64,000 nt of DNA from Ligula intestinalis (lineage: Eukaryota > Platyhelminthes > Cestoda > Diphyllobothriidea > Diphyllobothriidae): assembly GCA_036362985.1 (NCBI GenBank), contig JAYGXS010000004.1, positions 39,708,475 to 39,772,474 on the forward strand. Direction: 5' to 3'. Below the pieces are notes generated by a model. The model did no database searches. It was not told the origin of the DNA and saw only the letters and a program-made list of their open reading frames with translations. Each line of letters starts with the position of its first letter. Position 1 is the stretch's first letter. The translations under genes were made by a program, and so were the position numbers. This document shows positions 1 to 11,048 of this stretch, piece after piece.

Positions 1-500
1 AGTTGCGCGTGAATTAGTTTAAGGTGAAACGTAGCGTACGCACACTCTGCCAGTGTCATGATTAAGTCAAGAAGACCGGCGGCGGTATCAGGCGCAACCG
101 AAGCCGCCACCACGCCTGACTCAGATCCTTCTGATTTGGAGCCACATCAAGGCCATAGGTGGCTGGTAGATGGTGAACCTGCACCTGCGTGTGCTATCAA
201 CGCCCTCCCCCGATTTTGTGGAAGACGTAACCCAAATAACGTCTGCTGTGTCCTGATTGAGATTCCGTATTGGTCCAGCACATCGATTATGCGGTCCGTT
301 TAAAAAGCATAAATCGCTCGTTAGCGCGCTTCACACACCTGTACGTATTAGTTAAAAGCTCATGCCCACTGAGCGCAACCCATCTAGCGTCTGAAATCGA
401 AATATGTGACAGACGACGACTCTATCAATCTGCGTACTTAATCCCATTTATAGTAATTTTTGGCGAAATCCCTCATGAAGACTTGAACATCATGACAACT
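1..500. other. Unassigned sequence at left edge
   Basis: An open frame of about 80 codons (58-303, plus) is Pro/Ala-rich at its start but shows no recognisable domain and no convincing splice sites. It may be a decayed repeat. Nothing else was recognised here. Confidence 0.3.
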
Positions 501-546
501 ACAGTTGTCATTGCTAAAGTTGGAGACATTTACTTCCCATAAAATG

Positions 547-813
547 CAGCTCGAGCAGGCTCGATACAAAATTCACTATACTGGACTCAATGATACAAGG
601 CGTTCTCGCATTTCGTCCAACGAAGCTTATTCCGTCAAGGTACTCGCCCACGCGGGAAACAAGAGGAGCAGAGAATTTATCGAAGCCTGGTCCACGGATG
701 AGAATTCGGTCAACGGATGTGTCGAATTGGCGCCAGCGTACAGGGCCTTACGCTTTTGCAAACGGTCACATCCAGACGCCCGCCGTAATCAATTGGCCCA
801 AAATCCTCCATAA
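547..813 (+). pseudogene. Penelope-like element, C-terminal GIY-YIG-linked fragment
   Basis: The frame contains KVLAHAGNKRSREFIEAW followed by a Ser/Asn-Val-Asn stretch and LAPAYRALR. This is the pattern I associate with the region after the GIY-YIG nuclease in flatworm PLE proteins; a similar layout (SRELLESW, then INKC, then PYSVLRL) recurs elsewhere in this window. Only the last ~85 residues are present and nothing upstream resembles the reverse transcriptase, so it is a 5'-truncated dead copy. Pyrimidine-rich sequence downstream (to ~950) may be its 3' untranslated part. Confidence 0.55.
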
Positions 814-819
814 TCATCC

Positions 820-3150
820 CACTTTCGATGCTGACGTGGCCATTTGGCGCCCAAGCCTACATAATCCCTCTCTTCTCATCCTCCTTCCCTTCTCCTATGA
901 CTTTTTTAATCGCCCATCTCTCCCACCATAACAATTGCTTGTTTTGCTGACGATTCTATTTCTGTAAATATTTCCACTCAACTTGTCGATCTTGCCTACT
1001 GGCACAGGCTAGCACAGCCCTCAGTGGCAAGCCGGCAGCACACACAATTATTGATTTTCTGCACGTTCAAAATTTTAGTTATTGTACACACGCCCCAAGT
1101 AGCTTCCACATTTGTTACTGTTTCTCCACCTCTGACGATGGGCTCTTGTAAGAGCTCGAAAGCTAAGGAAAAAATAAATTTCGTTCCAGTGATCGACCAT
1201 ATGTCTCCTGCACTAAACCCATGTCGTATTTAAGTGGCTTATTTAGGTACCGAACATTATTGAAATTATTTCTCTCGAACGGCTGGTCTGTAGGAAAGTG
1301 CTTTGAGATCCGAAGACGGGTCTTGAGACTTCTAGTGCGCAGCGTGTGGGACTAAGTTAGACAGCATGTAACTTTGTTTTCCTTTGCGAAAAATTGCATT
1401 CGCTTGGTTTGCCGACTCTTCTCCAGGTTTTGTGCCGCTGTTGGGCCATAATTCGGAACACCTCCGTTGTGTAATCTGCCTGTTTTGTGAGCGAACTAGC
1501 GGCCACGATGTAGATGTAAGTTGTACTTAAATGTTCACATTAGCGCGCTCCAGAAATAGGACATAGCTTCGTTGTGCATTAAGCGCACAGTATGCTATGA
1601 TCTGAAGCTGTTACCTCTTGGAGGGACCCTTTTCTCAGAAGTGCCCAATGCTCATTCATACACCTGTTTGCTTATGCATATTCTCATTGGTTGTATAAAC
1701 GTAGAACAGGCCTTATTTTTGTAAGTTCACTCTGAGCAGTGGCAGAATTTTACTTTGGTTGCTCTGTTTTTGTGAAGCCGCGACCTCAAGGATCGTTCTC
1801 TCCCTCTCTCTCTCGCATACCCATGGCCTACTGCAATTTCCCATCCAGTGTTTTACCCACGAATCTTAAGTCTACCCCATTCATACGGTGTCTGCGTCAT
1901 AATCGGTGATCAAAAATCCAGTTCCTGTGGTATTTGTGGTCTGTTTTTACGCAGCTGTTGTAGGACTTCTCCGGGAAAAACCGCTGTGCCTTAATGGTAT
2001 TCGAAGACGTCATGTCGTGCTTACGGTTAACGTCGTACATGCGCTTTTTGTAAAATCAAGTAATATGCGTGCCCTCATCCCCCCAACTTCATAACCCCTA
2101 CCTCAAGTGCTATGTTGGTGCTCCAAACGGTATGATAGTGGGCGAACCAGTGCGACGTACCTATTCGCTGAAGGAATTTTATTGACTGTTGTTACCAGTA
2201 TCTGACAGAATAAGTTGTTGATTTCGCCTCTTCTGATGCTTGTCGGACCAGTGATAGTACCGAGCCTTTGCGTACGCATGGTGCGTTTTAATCCAGTGGA
2301 TGCTACGCATGCTGAGCTTTTCCAAAAACTCTCCGTTTAGGTCTGCTCTCAGCCCAGATCGCCTACATTACATTCCACCCATCGTAATGTCAACATTGCA
2401 TGTCTACTTCGTTGACCAATTGTCCATTTTCGACCGGAAAGACGCAGGCTGGTCCTTCCCCTAACTCGCAAAGTATGTTGACAGGGAACAGATCGTCATA
2501 TCAGAGCCCAAACTAAATACAACCACCCGGATAACCACGCATAAAATGCAGGACATCTTGGTGATGAATCTTCAAGTAGCATCTGACCCTACGCTTCCAT
2601 GAGCCACCCTTCTGCTCGTTCACTTCCGACTGGGAGTAGAAGCCCACCGAAGAGGCGATTACAACGGTATTCTGCAGTTTTCGCGTGTCCGCCTCGTTCC
2701 TCGACTGGGGACTAGTGTGCGTAATCAAATTAAAAACACTAGATCCTTTTACTTCGTAGGTAATCCAGCTCACTATTTGTGTATTGGCATTTTTCACCAT
2801 TGATCATCTCTGTACGCTTGACCCTGTCCACTCTCTGTGTTTGATTCAACTGTGATAATGCTCCCGCCAACGGTGGTCATCGATGAATGCATGTACGATG
2901 TCACAATATTGTGTTCCTGTCCTTAAACTCCCTGAAGTAATGACCTGCCTCGCAAGTTTAGATTGTGCAATTTTCCACTGTTTTTTTCAAACTGGTACAC
3001 CTGAGTGATGGTAGATTAAGCAGTTTTCCACTTTAGTATTGAGACTTATGTACAACAACAGACTAGTACGGCTGACTATAGTGGTCACCATGTTATACTT
3101 CACAACCAGTGGAAATTGCGATCGATGTTAAGTTATTCGCTCCTTGGAAA
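820..3150. other. Intergenic or upstream intronic DNA, no gene seen
   Basis: Several short open frames lie here but none shows a domain, coiled coil or coherent exon borders. Upstream exons of the CEP350-like gene could be hidden in this stretch; none was identified. Confidence 0.4.
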
Positions 3151-3174
3151 GACGTGCTATCGCATTGCTTGCTT

Positions 3175-3465
3175 TCTGCTCCGTCTTCTTATATTCCCTC
3201 TTTTCCTCCTCCCATTCTTCTTCCTCTTCTCGTTCTTCCCTCATTACTTTCATTCTTATCCTAATTCTACTCCTCCGCCTGACCCTTATCCTTATCTCCT
3301 TCCAAACCTTTTTCTTCCTCTTGGTCACTTTACTTCCCCTTATCCCGTCCGTTGAACCTTCTCCGTCCCTCCTACTTATCTTGGCTTTCCTTTCCTCCTG
3401 TTAAGTCTCCTAGCCTTCGTCCTCCTCCTCTCCCTCCTTTTGTCCCCCTCCCCCCTCTGTGCCAC
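3175..3465 (+). repeat. Polypyrimidine tract
   Basis: About 290 bases are almost entirely C and T on the plus strand, with no simple repeat unit. The charged Arg/Glu-rich or Leu/Phe/Ser-rich open frames in it are artefacts of this composition. Confidence 0.85.
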
Positions 3466-3599
3466 TAAGACGCCACAATGAGTTGCATTGCAGTTGTGCT
3501 TGACCAGAATGATACGCCCGTTTACGTTATTGTGCTGTGTCGGACAGTACATAATCAATCCCCACGACACATTAACTTATTCCCCATTATAATAAATAG

Positions 3600-3769
3600 A
3601 AACATTGCCAATACAGGCGAACATACGTGTCCCAGGAAGCAATTGAGAAGAAGAAGGCTCGATCGCTCGGACGATTTGTTTATTCGCCTGACGTTTCGAC
3701 ATCCATCGCAGATTCATCATCAGAGACATGAGTAACAGAAACAGCAGAAACTGTTGGGGCAGGGGACAG
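3600..3769 (-). repeat. PLE terminal repeat with ribozyme motif, minus orientation
   Basis: Read on the minus strand this matches the PLE end at 10989-11145: a GTTTCTGCT-type stretch, the hammerhead-like block, then GGCGAATAAAC and GATCGAG, and finally CTTCCTGGGACACGTATG. The same order recurs at 10226-10370. It abuts the assembly gap and probably belongs to the element whose protein end is visible right of the gap. Confidence 0.7.
3685..3728 (-). ncRNA. Hammerhead-like ribozyme motif in PLE end
   Basis: On the minus strand the order is TGTCT, CTGATGA, a 19-nt stem II hairpin, GAAAC, GTC, AGGCG. TGTCT and AGGCG pair as stem I (5 bp with wobbles). The catalytic-core strands CUGAUGA and GAAA are intact. 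Stem III would be the 4-nt self-complementary ACGU, which can only pair properly between two copies. Predicted cleavage follows the C of GTC. Hammerhead ribozymes are known in Penelope-like elements; activity of this copy is inference. Confidence 0.65.
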
Positions 3770-4169
3770 NNNNNNNNNNNNNNNNNNNNNNNNNNNNNNN
3801 NNNNNNNNNNNNNNNNNNNNNNNNNNNNNNNNNNNNNNNNNNNNNNNNNNNNNNNNNNNNNNNNNNNNNNNNNNNNNNNNNNNNNNNNNNNNNNNNNNNN
3901 NNNNNNNNNNNNNNNNNNNNNNNNNNNNNNNNNNNNNNNNNNNNNNNNNNNNNNNNNNNNNNNNNNNNNNNNNNNNNNNNNNNNNNNNNNNNNNNNNNNN
4001 NNNNNNNNNNNNNNNNNNNNNNNNNNNNNNNNNNNNNNNNNNNNNNNNNNNNNNNNNNNNNNNNNNNNNNNNNNNNNNNNNNNNNNNNNNNNNNNNNNNN
4101 NNNNNNNNNNNNNNNNNNNNNNNNNNNNNNNNNNNNNNNNNNNNNNNNNNNNNNNNNNNNNNNNNNNNN
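3770..4169. other. Assembly gap (400 N)
   Basis: Exactly 400 N, so the true size is probably unknown. Flanks carry PLE sequence on both sides, suggesting that the assembly broke in a repeat. Confidence 0.98.
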
Positions 4170-4325
4170 AGGCCGCTGTACTACGGAGAAGAAGGCCAGA
4201 ACTCTGTAAGCAGCTGAACCATGGGATCAACCTCGCATTGCCGTGTTTATGATCGATAAACTCATTCCCGCTCACGCCTTCTCGTGTCCGTTAGGACTGA
4301 CTGCTACCCTGTCCCCTGCCCCAAC
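4170..4325 (+). pseudogene. PLE C-terminus and 3' end emerging from the gap
   Basis: The plus frame reads AAVLRRRRPELCKQLNHGIN then LALPCL and stop (~4250). It aligns residue by residue with the end of the PLE at 20900-20986 (AASIRRSKSDLFKQLEHVVN, then LAFPW and stop). The following 70 bases end in CTGTCCCCTGCCCCAAC (4309-4325), the exact reverse complement of 3753-3769 on the other side of the gap. Confidence 0.6.
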
Positions 4326-4509
4326 CCCCCCCCCCCCTTTAACCACGTCTTGCAGGCTTTCATGACCTGCTATGCTGTGACAATTACCTCCCTGCTCCTT
4401 TACCCCTCACCATGCGCCCACATCTATGACTTATTGTTTCTACTCCCTTTACCTATCATGTTTCACCCTTCGAGACTGACACTTAATTGGACAGTTAATT
4501 CTCTTATTA

Positions 4510-4952
4510 CAGCAGTCGCCGGTTATTAAACCCACGGTAACTAGGCCAAGCCGCATATTAAGCCCCCATCAGCTTGGGACGGAATTTTACATAGCAAAAT
4601 CCGTCGGCCAATAAGCCCAGTTTGCCAACAGGATAGAGTGAGATTCTCATCTCTCTGCGTGCGCAACTGATTACATAATTGCTGCCAGTCTTACGCAAAA
4701 CAAGATGCCGAGTATGATTTGTTTTCATTTTTCAAGTTAAATTTCGCGACACGCTGTTCGGACAGCAGCAGACATTAGGGGTCTTTTCTTGTACATAACC
4801 AAGCTCTACACCTAATACAGTACGTATGTAATGTGTAGTGCCTATACTGTATTTGCTAATCAAGAACTAGGACTCTCCGGTTAGTGCGCCCGCTACTTAT
4901 TAAGCCCAATTTTGTCTGGGCCCGAGGTGGGCTTAATAACCGGCGACTACTG
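4510..4952 (+). mobile_element. MITE-like non-autonomous DNA transposon, copy 1
   Basis: A 443-bp element has inverted termini CAGYAGTCGCCGGTTATTAA and is flanked by TA on both sides (4508-4509, 4953-4954), consistent with a TA target duplication. Near both ends there are several imperfect copies of CGGCTTATTAAGCC-like words. There is no coding frame. An inverted second copy lies at 28053-28465. Confidence 0.75.
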
Positions 4953-4959
4953 TAATAGG

Positions 4960-5712
4960 CAACGACCGTTTGCAGCTGATTGAGAGGTCACGAATTTTCA
5001 TGACGTCATTAAGTTGCATTATAATTAGCCGGCCGCGTTAAGAGTTGCGGCTTGGAAGGTTGCCAGTTAATGAAATAACTCACTACTTCTGAGGCCTATG
5101 AGCCAGGCTACAGAAATTGAGCTCATGCATTTTGGGCACTATAATCTTAGTGCATTTTTATATATTATTCTAGCCGAAAAATTCCCTTTCTGTGTGAAGA
5201 CTACGTTCGTTGAATATATTTTATCAGCTGAAATATTTGTGAGTTAAAGCATAAGTCTGCGTTATATTCTGGCACTTTTCTATATGAATAGTTCCTCTAG
5301 ACATCGTTTACGCATCTGAGATTGTCCTTTTTTGGATGCAAGCAAGTTAACCCCAGAAGACGTCTTATAGGTTTCTAAATTTCAGATTTTGACAGATGTA
5401 CATGATTTTGTGTCACAAGGTATATAAAGAACGAGTCCGGATCATCCTTTGTTTAAACTCGGTAATATTGTCTTGGGGGGAATAGTTAATGAATTCCATG
5501 GGTGGTCGAGATGCTCCTCATGGACATATCTCTAAGCAGTTCTTCTGACGCCAGTTTCGCGCGTTCCGGACTTCATTATTCCCTGCGCGGCCCTGCCTAT
5601 TTCAACTGGCGTAGTTCCACTTCTCTATAGCTTCTTTGTCTCTCTCTGTTCCATGCTAACCCTTGCCCGTCTCCCTCACCATTTTTAACCATTGTCGTAC
5701 CTGCCCTTTTAG
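4960..5712. other. Non-coding, upstream intron of the CEP350-like gene
   Basis: No exon, RNA or repeat boundary was recognised apart from short similarity to other worm repeats near 5030-5070. It ends in a TTTTAG acceptor at 5712. Confidence 0.4.
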
Positions 5713-5890
5713 TCCCCAGAGGCTGTGCGTGGTCTGATCGCCAATACTCCGGACCGCATTCACTCATTGGTCACAAGTGCTCTCCAACACTTTTGGAGTT
5801 TTCGTTCCACCAGTGACGGTGGCTTCGAGGCTGCGTTGCGCAATGCCCAACCTCCCGAATTGTTCTTTGCAGAGTACTCCGATGAAGAGG
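5713..5890 (+). CDS. CEP350-like centrosomal protein, exon n-2
   Basis: First of three recognisable exons of the 3' end of a gene resembling CEP350, a large centrosome and microtubule-anchoring protein. The exon is 178 nt (59 codons plus 1 nt), with acceptor CCCTTTTAG and donor GG|GTAAGC. The translation contains AVRGLIANTPDRIHSLVTSA, then NAQPPELFFAEYSDEE. In CEP350 family C-termini I recall a helical segment followed by a Pro-Pro-Glu-Leu-Phe-like stretch, which is the basis of the assignment. The split codon G|AT joins in phase to the exon at 6149. Upstream exons, including any CAP-Gly-containing part, are not in the window or not recognised. An alternative acceptor 6 nt further in is possible. 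The family call rests on motif memory, not alignment. Confidence 0.6.
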
Positions 5891-6148
5891 GTAAGCTCAC
5901 CGCCAAAGGACCCTTCTCTTTTTTCCTCATCACCATCTCCTTATTCTTCCTCATTCGCTTAGTCCTGTATTTATTTTAATGTAGATCAGACCCACTGTTA
6001 CCGTTCAAGCATTAATGAACGCAATCAGACTTATAGTACTGCGTTTACCATGTTAATGTAGGGCCCCGTAAAAAATCTTTTTGCTAAGACTAGTGTATAC
6101 TATTTTCCTCCACAGTATTTATTACGTTTTTCTGCCCCCCCCCCCTAG

Positions 6149-6323
6149 ATGTTGCACTAGCGACTACTGGAAAACCTGTAACCTTTGTGAACCGGATGCT
6201 CGTTTTTGAGTACCTTCGGGAGCTTCTACTGCGTATTTACGATGGTGAGGATGAGGAAAAGCACTCCAGTGTTAAGCCCGAAATCACCAGCTCTCAATTT
6301 CGTCTCTGGAAGGGACTGTCTAG
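6149..6323 (+). CDS. CEP350-like centrosomal protein, exon n-1
   Basis: Acceptor CCCCCCCTAG after a C-run and donor CTAG|GTAAGT. It opens with the last two bases of a split Asp codon and ends with the first two bases (AG) of an Arg codon. The protein includes TFVNRMLVFEYLRELLLRIY, an acidic DGEDEE patch, then SQFRLWKGLSR. The helical FVNRMLVFEYLRELLLRIYD segment matches the pattern of a conserved helix in the CEP350 C-terminal region. Phase is complementary to the exon at 14078. Confidence 0.6.
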
Positions 6324-8227
6324 GTAAGTTGGTCAATCACATTCCCTTGTAGCTGGGTTCTTTTGTTGGCTAGTACTTACTTTCCTCCGCCATTCTGGTT
6401 TTCTTTCACAACTTTTCTCGTCTATGCCCGCCCGCCCTCTCCCGACAGGACGTGAGAACAGGAAACCTCCATTGTACAGATGGTTTTGCTTTTAATTCCA
6501 GGGAAATTAGAGCTAAGGTTTGAATTTACGTTAAAGCTTTGGATTAGCGTTAGAATTAGAAGACTGGAAAACGTACTCCTGCAATTGAGCGCAAGATTGG
6601 CTGTTTTACGTCGACGGGAAGAGGGTGGTGTGTTCCTATTCCCATTTCCTATTCGTAGCCACCTAAGCAGTTCCGAGCCCGAAGGTAATGACCACTATGC
6701 TTGCGCCTTCCGCACACTGTGTGCTTGTGTTTGAGTTTTTGAAAAGAATTGTATTGCGGACCCGGGCCCTCAGGAATCCGACATTGCCATTGCTACGACA
6801 GTCTCAGATGATAGGTTCAAGTGAGATTCCTATACATCAGGTCAATCAACCAATCATCGAGTCTTCGTTTTCTTCTGAACTACCATCCGAGGTATTGCAG
6901 ATGGTACTCATGACTTAATTACACAGGTCTGCCAAGTGTAAGTGCGACTTTGATCGTCCATCAGTATCGTATTTGAATATTTTCTGTCGCATTGCGTATA
7001 GAAGTGTTGCCTTCCTATGATAACATCCAACCCCCTTTGTCATCAATAATTTGTCCTTGTCATGATCGCATCTAACATATAACTTCGGCCTGGATGCCGC
7101 CCCCACCCTGTTGTTCTCTTTAATCCAGGAGACACAAACTCTACCTGTTGTAGGTAGAGTGTTGACCTCCAGCGCTTATGTCACCTAGTGACTGTGCTCT
7201 TGACATTTACCTCTATAATGTCCAGACTGCAGGTGCTTTAGACCTCAAATAAGGTCAGATTTGGGTACGGAGCGTGTTTACCAGGCTGCAATCAGTTCGT
7301 GCGGGCCTTTTGCGTATAGGCAAAAGCCTCGGACCGCATCACACACAGCAACAGGTGGTTGACAGACTCGCTCCACAGACTGGCACATGCGAAAGATAAC
7401 AGTAAGAGTAAGATGTACATTGGAGAATCCATGTAACAAAACAACGCGTTTGAATTTATTGCGATGAGCTTATGATCAAGGGTTAGTAAGTTGAGAAATG
7501 GCGGCAGAAATCGGCCCCTTTCAGGACAGAGTCAGGCACTTTCTTAATATGATCTTTATCCCACGCCCACATGCTTACGATCCCGCCCAGGTACATGTAG
7601 TGGAGACTAGGTCCTGTCTGCCACTCGTAGACAGGCTGCTTAACCATCGTGTCCGAATCCACCTGTAATCTCGGCATTGTTATGCCACTGGAGCACGACG
7701 GGAAGGGGGGGGGGTGAAGAGACAATGTGGTGGGTGCCTCACTAGTCGCCGACGCTGTGGCCACTCTGTTCGACACGCGACGAATGTTGTCGCTTGCGCT
7801 GATCGAGTTGTTGTACTCTTGCTGATCCAGTAATTTCAGTGGCGCCGAGCCTTCTCTCTCTTAATTCATCCGCCAGGACACCGTGTGTGTCAGGACGCAT
7901 TCATTGTCCTGATGACGGTAGACCGTATTAGCATGCCTCCGACCTCATTGCGTATAATCCTGTGTGATTCTCATGTGTGCTTTGCTGTCCGCTGCGCTCT
8001 TCGGCATAATTTTGCTCGGGCTCAGTCGTCAACGTGCGTGCACTACCTAACACTTACGGCCCGGCGCGAACCCAGTGGCTAGTCGATGAAGCACTTATTT
8101 GGAGCGTTTGCATGATAGGCGTGTGTGTGTGTCCCCACCTCAGGCGCACGAGTAGCTAGGCGGTCGCTATACGGTGGGGGAGAGAGTGAGTTTGACCCTC
8201 GGCGCGTTTCTCTCCTCACTTTACTAA

Positions 8228-8410
8228 ATCTGAATGTGCTTGAATCTATCACGGTGCGCTATAAGCCATGGCTTGGAGGGTTTGCCAACTGACGGGAAAA
8301 CTCGGGCCACCTACGTTGCTGCTCCTCTTGTACGCATGTGTTTGTGTGTGCGCGTATGGGAGAAGGAGGACTGAGAGTCAGGCTGCAATGGCTCCTTCTT
8401 AATGTAGCCT
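8228..8410 (+). repeat. Dispersed repeat, also at 49978-50100
   Basis: The series GAATCTATCAC, GGCTTGGAGGG, TTGCCAACT, then GGCTCCTTCTTAA matches GAATCTATCAC, TGGCTAAGACG, TTGCCAACTC, TGGTGCCTTCTTAAA near 49980. Shorter GTTGCCA-AACTC-like pieces are at ~5030 and ~13530 (opposite strand). Element type is unknown. Confidence 0.45.
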
Positions 8411-8757
8411 TTATGGCGCTCCCGTGCAGGCGGGAGTCTACCTAGGGAGTTGGCTGTGACAAATATGCGCGTGTTGAGTGACTATCGCACTAGCCCCCTG
8501 CACCCTCCCTCATTCCCGGTCTTATTGACTTTGCCTTTACACCGGAAACTGAGGTGGGAGTGGTGAGCAAGTGGGCAGATTCTCCGCAAGTTTGCTTTAA
8601 CTCCTTTCCTTCGCGGTAGTTCGCTGCGTTGCTTCTGCCTGCTGTAGCTTTCGTGTTGCTTGCCCAGCTTGCCTCAGTGTCTGTTACGGCTTGCTTCAGC
8701 GTTTGCTGCGGCTTGGTGTAGCGCGTAGTGCCTATCGTCGAAATTGATGCGGTAACT

Positions 8758-8785
8758 GTCGTGTGTGTGTGCGTGTGTGTGTATC
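8758..8785 (+). repeat. TG-rich microsatellite
   Basis: Runs of GT/TG with one interruption. It is the source of a spurious Thr-His repeat in an antisense open frame. Confidence 0.8.
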
Positions 8786-9253
8786 CCATGTATGTAATAT
8801 ACAGACTTGCTTTTATGTACTCATATCTCACCCTGTGCTGCTAGCTGACGCAAAACTGACAGGCTTGTAGGTGTGTACGTTAGTTCGTCGCCAGCGAGAA
8901 GAGAGAGCACTATGTCGGACAGGGCCCGTTGGCGGCTCTCGCATTAATTCATTGATCATGTAAGAAGCTTCCGTTATATTTAAACCTGCTTCCTGACCCC
9001 ACACTCATCACGTTTTGGTGGCAACACAGCCGTACGTTGACTGGATGTGGTTGTTAGTGCGGTGGTTGAAGCCAAATCTACGCAGGCAACACACACATCA
9101 CAATACCATATCCAAACATAATTTTTTTAATGACGGAGGTTCCGATCCTTCGTGGCGGTGAGGGTGATGGAGGTTACAGGAGACAAGGAACCTTTTGGGT
9201 CTGACCATTTAGTTAGAAAAAAAAGATGCGATCGCTGGAATAATAAGTTTATT

Positions 9254-9296
9254 GGCATACCGTTTCGGATTCTCGCTCGAACCCCTCCTCAATGCC
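9254..9296 (-). ncRNA. Decayed hammerhead-like motif
   Basis: On the minus strand GGCAT and ATGCC form a perfect 5-bp stem I around TGAGGA, a 6-bp stem II (GGGTTC with GAATCC) and GAAACGGT. The core C3 is changed and the stem III tetranucleotide has an extra G, so the copy is probably dead. AATAAGTTTATTGG just left of it matches the sequence that follows the ribozyme in other PLE ends. Confidence 0.45.
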
Positions 9297-10288
9297 AGGG
9301 GCAAACATGCGTTTTTGTACTCATTTGGTAGGTAATTGCGTATTCTGCTAAGACAAAGTGTATATTTTAATTCTCGAATGATTTTTAACTCGCCCTGCAG
9401 TTCCACTTGCGTTTTGTTTGTTTTCTATGAAGGATAAATTATACCTTACTCTACGCTATAAAACGCTGTCATACAGGTCTCGTAAAAGTTTGCTGTATAT
9501 GTGGACCATTTTTGTTATATGGGCTACGATGCACACACACACCATTTTGTTATACTTCACGAGCAACATTCACAAATGAACAGATAGTCTGTTGTCTGAT
9601 CGGACCTAACATCGTTTTGGAAAATCTTAAAAATATACACTTGTTTAAAAATGGTGAGACACGTTTTCTTCAAGTAGCATCCTTGATGAGTACGTAATTC
9701 GCTATTTAATGAACACCAAAAAAGATTATTCGCGCATACTTCCGTAACATATATTTGAAGTTATAAGTGCATCGGATATTAATAGCAAAACGTCATACTG
9801 CTCCAGCAGTCATATTTTACGGAGCCTAGTTTTGTCAGTAATGAGGCTCTTTCAAAGGCCAGCATTCCGATGTGACTAAACTATTCTGATCGATAACCAC
9901 TAAAATTTCACTTTCAAATCTAAAGCCCATTTATGATCTTGGTTTAACGTTTCATGAAATAGGCCAGCTTAATTGATGCTTTTCTGTCCAGGTAACTGTT
10001 GATGGGTGGCATATGTGATCGACGTTTACACAGCATGTGCTTCGATATTCTCGAAGATTTCTCGTTTGCATGCTCTCATGTTTTTGCAGATCGGGTTTAT
10101 TTAGCTTTCCTTAAGTCATCGGCGATATCTTCTGTCTCCTCATTTCGTAAAACAGTCATCAGCTTAACATCCAAGGAAAGTTTTAGCCTACTAGACAGAT
10201 AGGTGGAGTTAATACAAGCGAACATGCAAGTCCCAGGAAGTAATTGAGAGGTGGAAGACGATTCGATCGCCGGGACAATACGTTTGTT

Positions 10289-10332
10289 CGCCTGAGCTGT
10301 CGAAATCCGTCGCGGATTCATCCTCAGAGACA
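10289..10332 (-). ncRNA. Hammerhead-like motif, left arm
   Basis: On the minus strand: TGTCT, CTGAGGA (fits CUGANGA), stem II GAATCCGCGACGGATTTC, then GACAGCTC and AGGCG. Relative to consensus the A14 equivalent is C (GAC instead of GAA), which should abolish activity. Stem III here is AGCT rather than the ACGT of the right arm. Confidence 0.5.
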
Positions 10333-10430
10333 TACTCACAGAATACTAGCAGAAACAGTTTGTGTGTGCACAGGGTTTTGCCGTAAAATTTAAACGTGCA
10401 GAAAAAATCGATAAATGCCTTGAGTGTGCG

Positions 10431-10765
10431 CTAATTCTTTGCGTCAGCAATGACCATTTGGCTTTTTGGTGTTGTTATAAGATGATGTGGTAGCTTTTGT
10501 GTTCTCGAGTGGCGATTTGCTTTGGCCAAATTTAGTCTCAGCACCGAATATGGATTGGGCAAATAGTTGCACCTGTTGATGGATTGGGGGCCTGTGAACC
10601 ATGACTCAAATAATTCTCGGCTCACCCGATTTTCACCTCTTGCGAGAATTACGGCTTCATCAAAGTTGAATGTGTAGCTGAGTCTCGTCGAATGAGCCGC
10701 AACTTGAAAATTGGCATCATTTCTCCGCACTGCTGCCGCGTGTTTGGCAATTCGCGTGAGCCGAG
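10431..10765 (-). pseudogene. PLE GIY-YIG C-terminal fragment, left arm
   Basis: The minus frame reads IAKHAAAVRRNDANFQVAAH, then FNFDEAVILARGENRVSREL, ESWFTGPQSIN, PNPYSVLRLNLAK and stop near 10431. This is the second half of a GIY-YIG nuclease and the conserved tail of a PLE (family A in this window). Only the C-terminal ~110 residues are present. The open frame continues past the junction into the antisense of the right arm, which is not coding. Confidence 0.7.
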
Positions 10766-10950
10766 AATTACTTGAGTCATGGTTCACGGGCCCCCAATCC
10801 ATCAACAAGTGCAACGCCTTGCCGAATCCATATTCGGTGCTGAGACTAAATTTGGCCAAAGCAAATCGCCACTCGGGAACACACAAGCCACCACATCATC
10901 GTATACCAACATCACAAAGCCAAATGGTCATTGCAGACGCAAAGAATTAG
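10757..10950 (+). pseudogene. PLE C-terminal fragment, right arm
   Basis: The plus frame begins IRVSRELLESWFTGPQSINK and continues NPYSVLRLNLAKANRH to a stop at ~10950 after ADAKN. It is the same tail as the left arm but truncated further upstream. About 95 bases separate the stop from the ribozyme block. Confidence 0.7.
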
Positions 10951-11048
10951 CGCACACTCGAGGCATTTATCGATTTTTCCCGTACTTTTAAATTCTACGG
11001 CAGAACCCTGTGCACACACAAACTGTTTCTGCTACTTTTCTGTGAGTA

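Noticed and set aside
58..303. 81-codon frame near the left edge as a gene
   Set aside because: No homologous motif, no supporting splice sites, composition-driven; kept only as unassigned sequence.
7880..7930. CTGATGACGGTAGACCG as a hammerhead core
   Set aside because: A good stem II but no GAAA strand or stem III follows.
8490..8831. 113-codon minus-strand frame with a Thr-His repeat
   Set aside because: It is created by a TG microsatellite; no domain or splice context.
10760..10886. N-terminal part of the long minus-strand frame 10431-10886
   Set aside because: This part is the antisense of the right PLE arm; only the part left of ~10765 is PLE coding.
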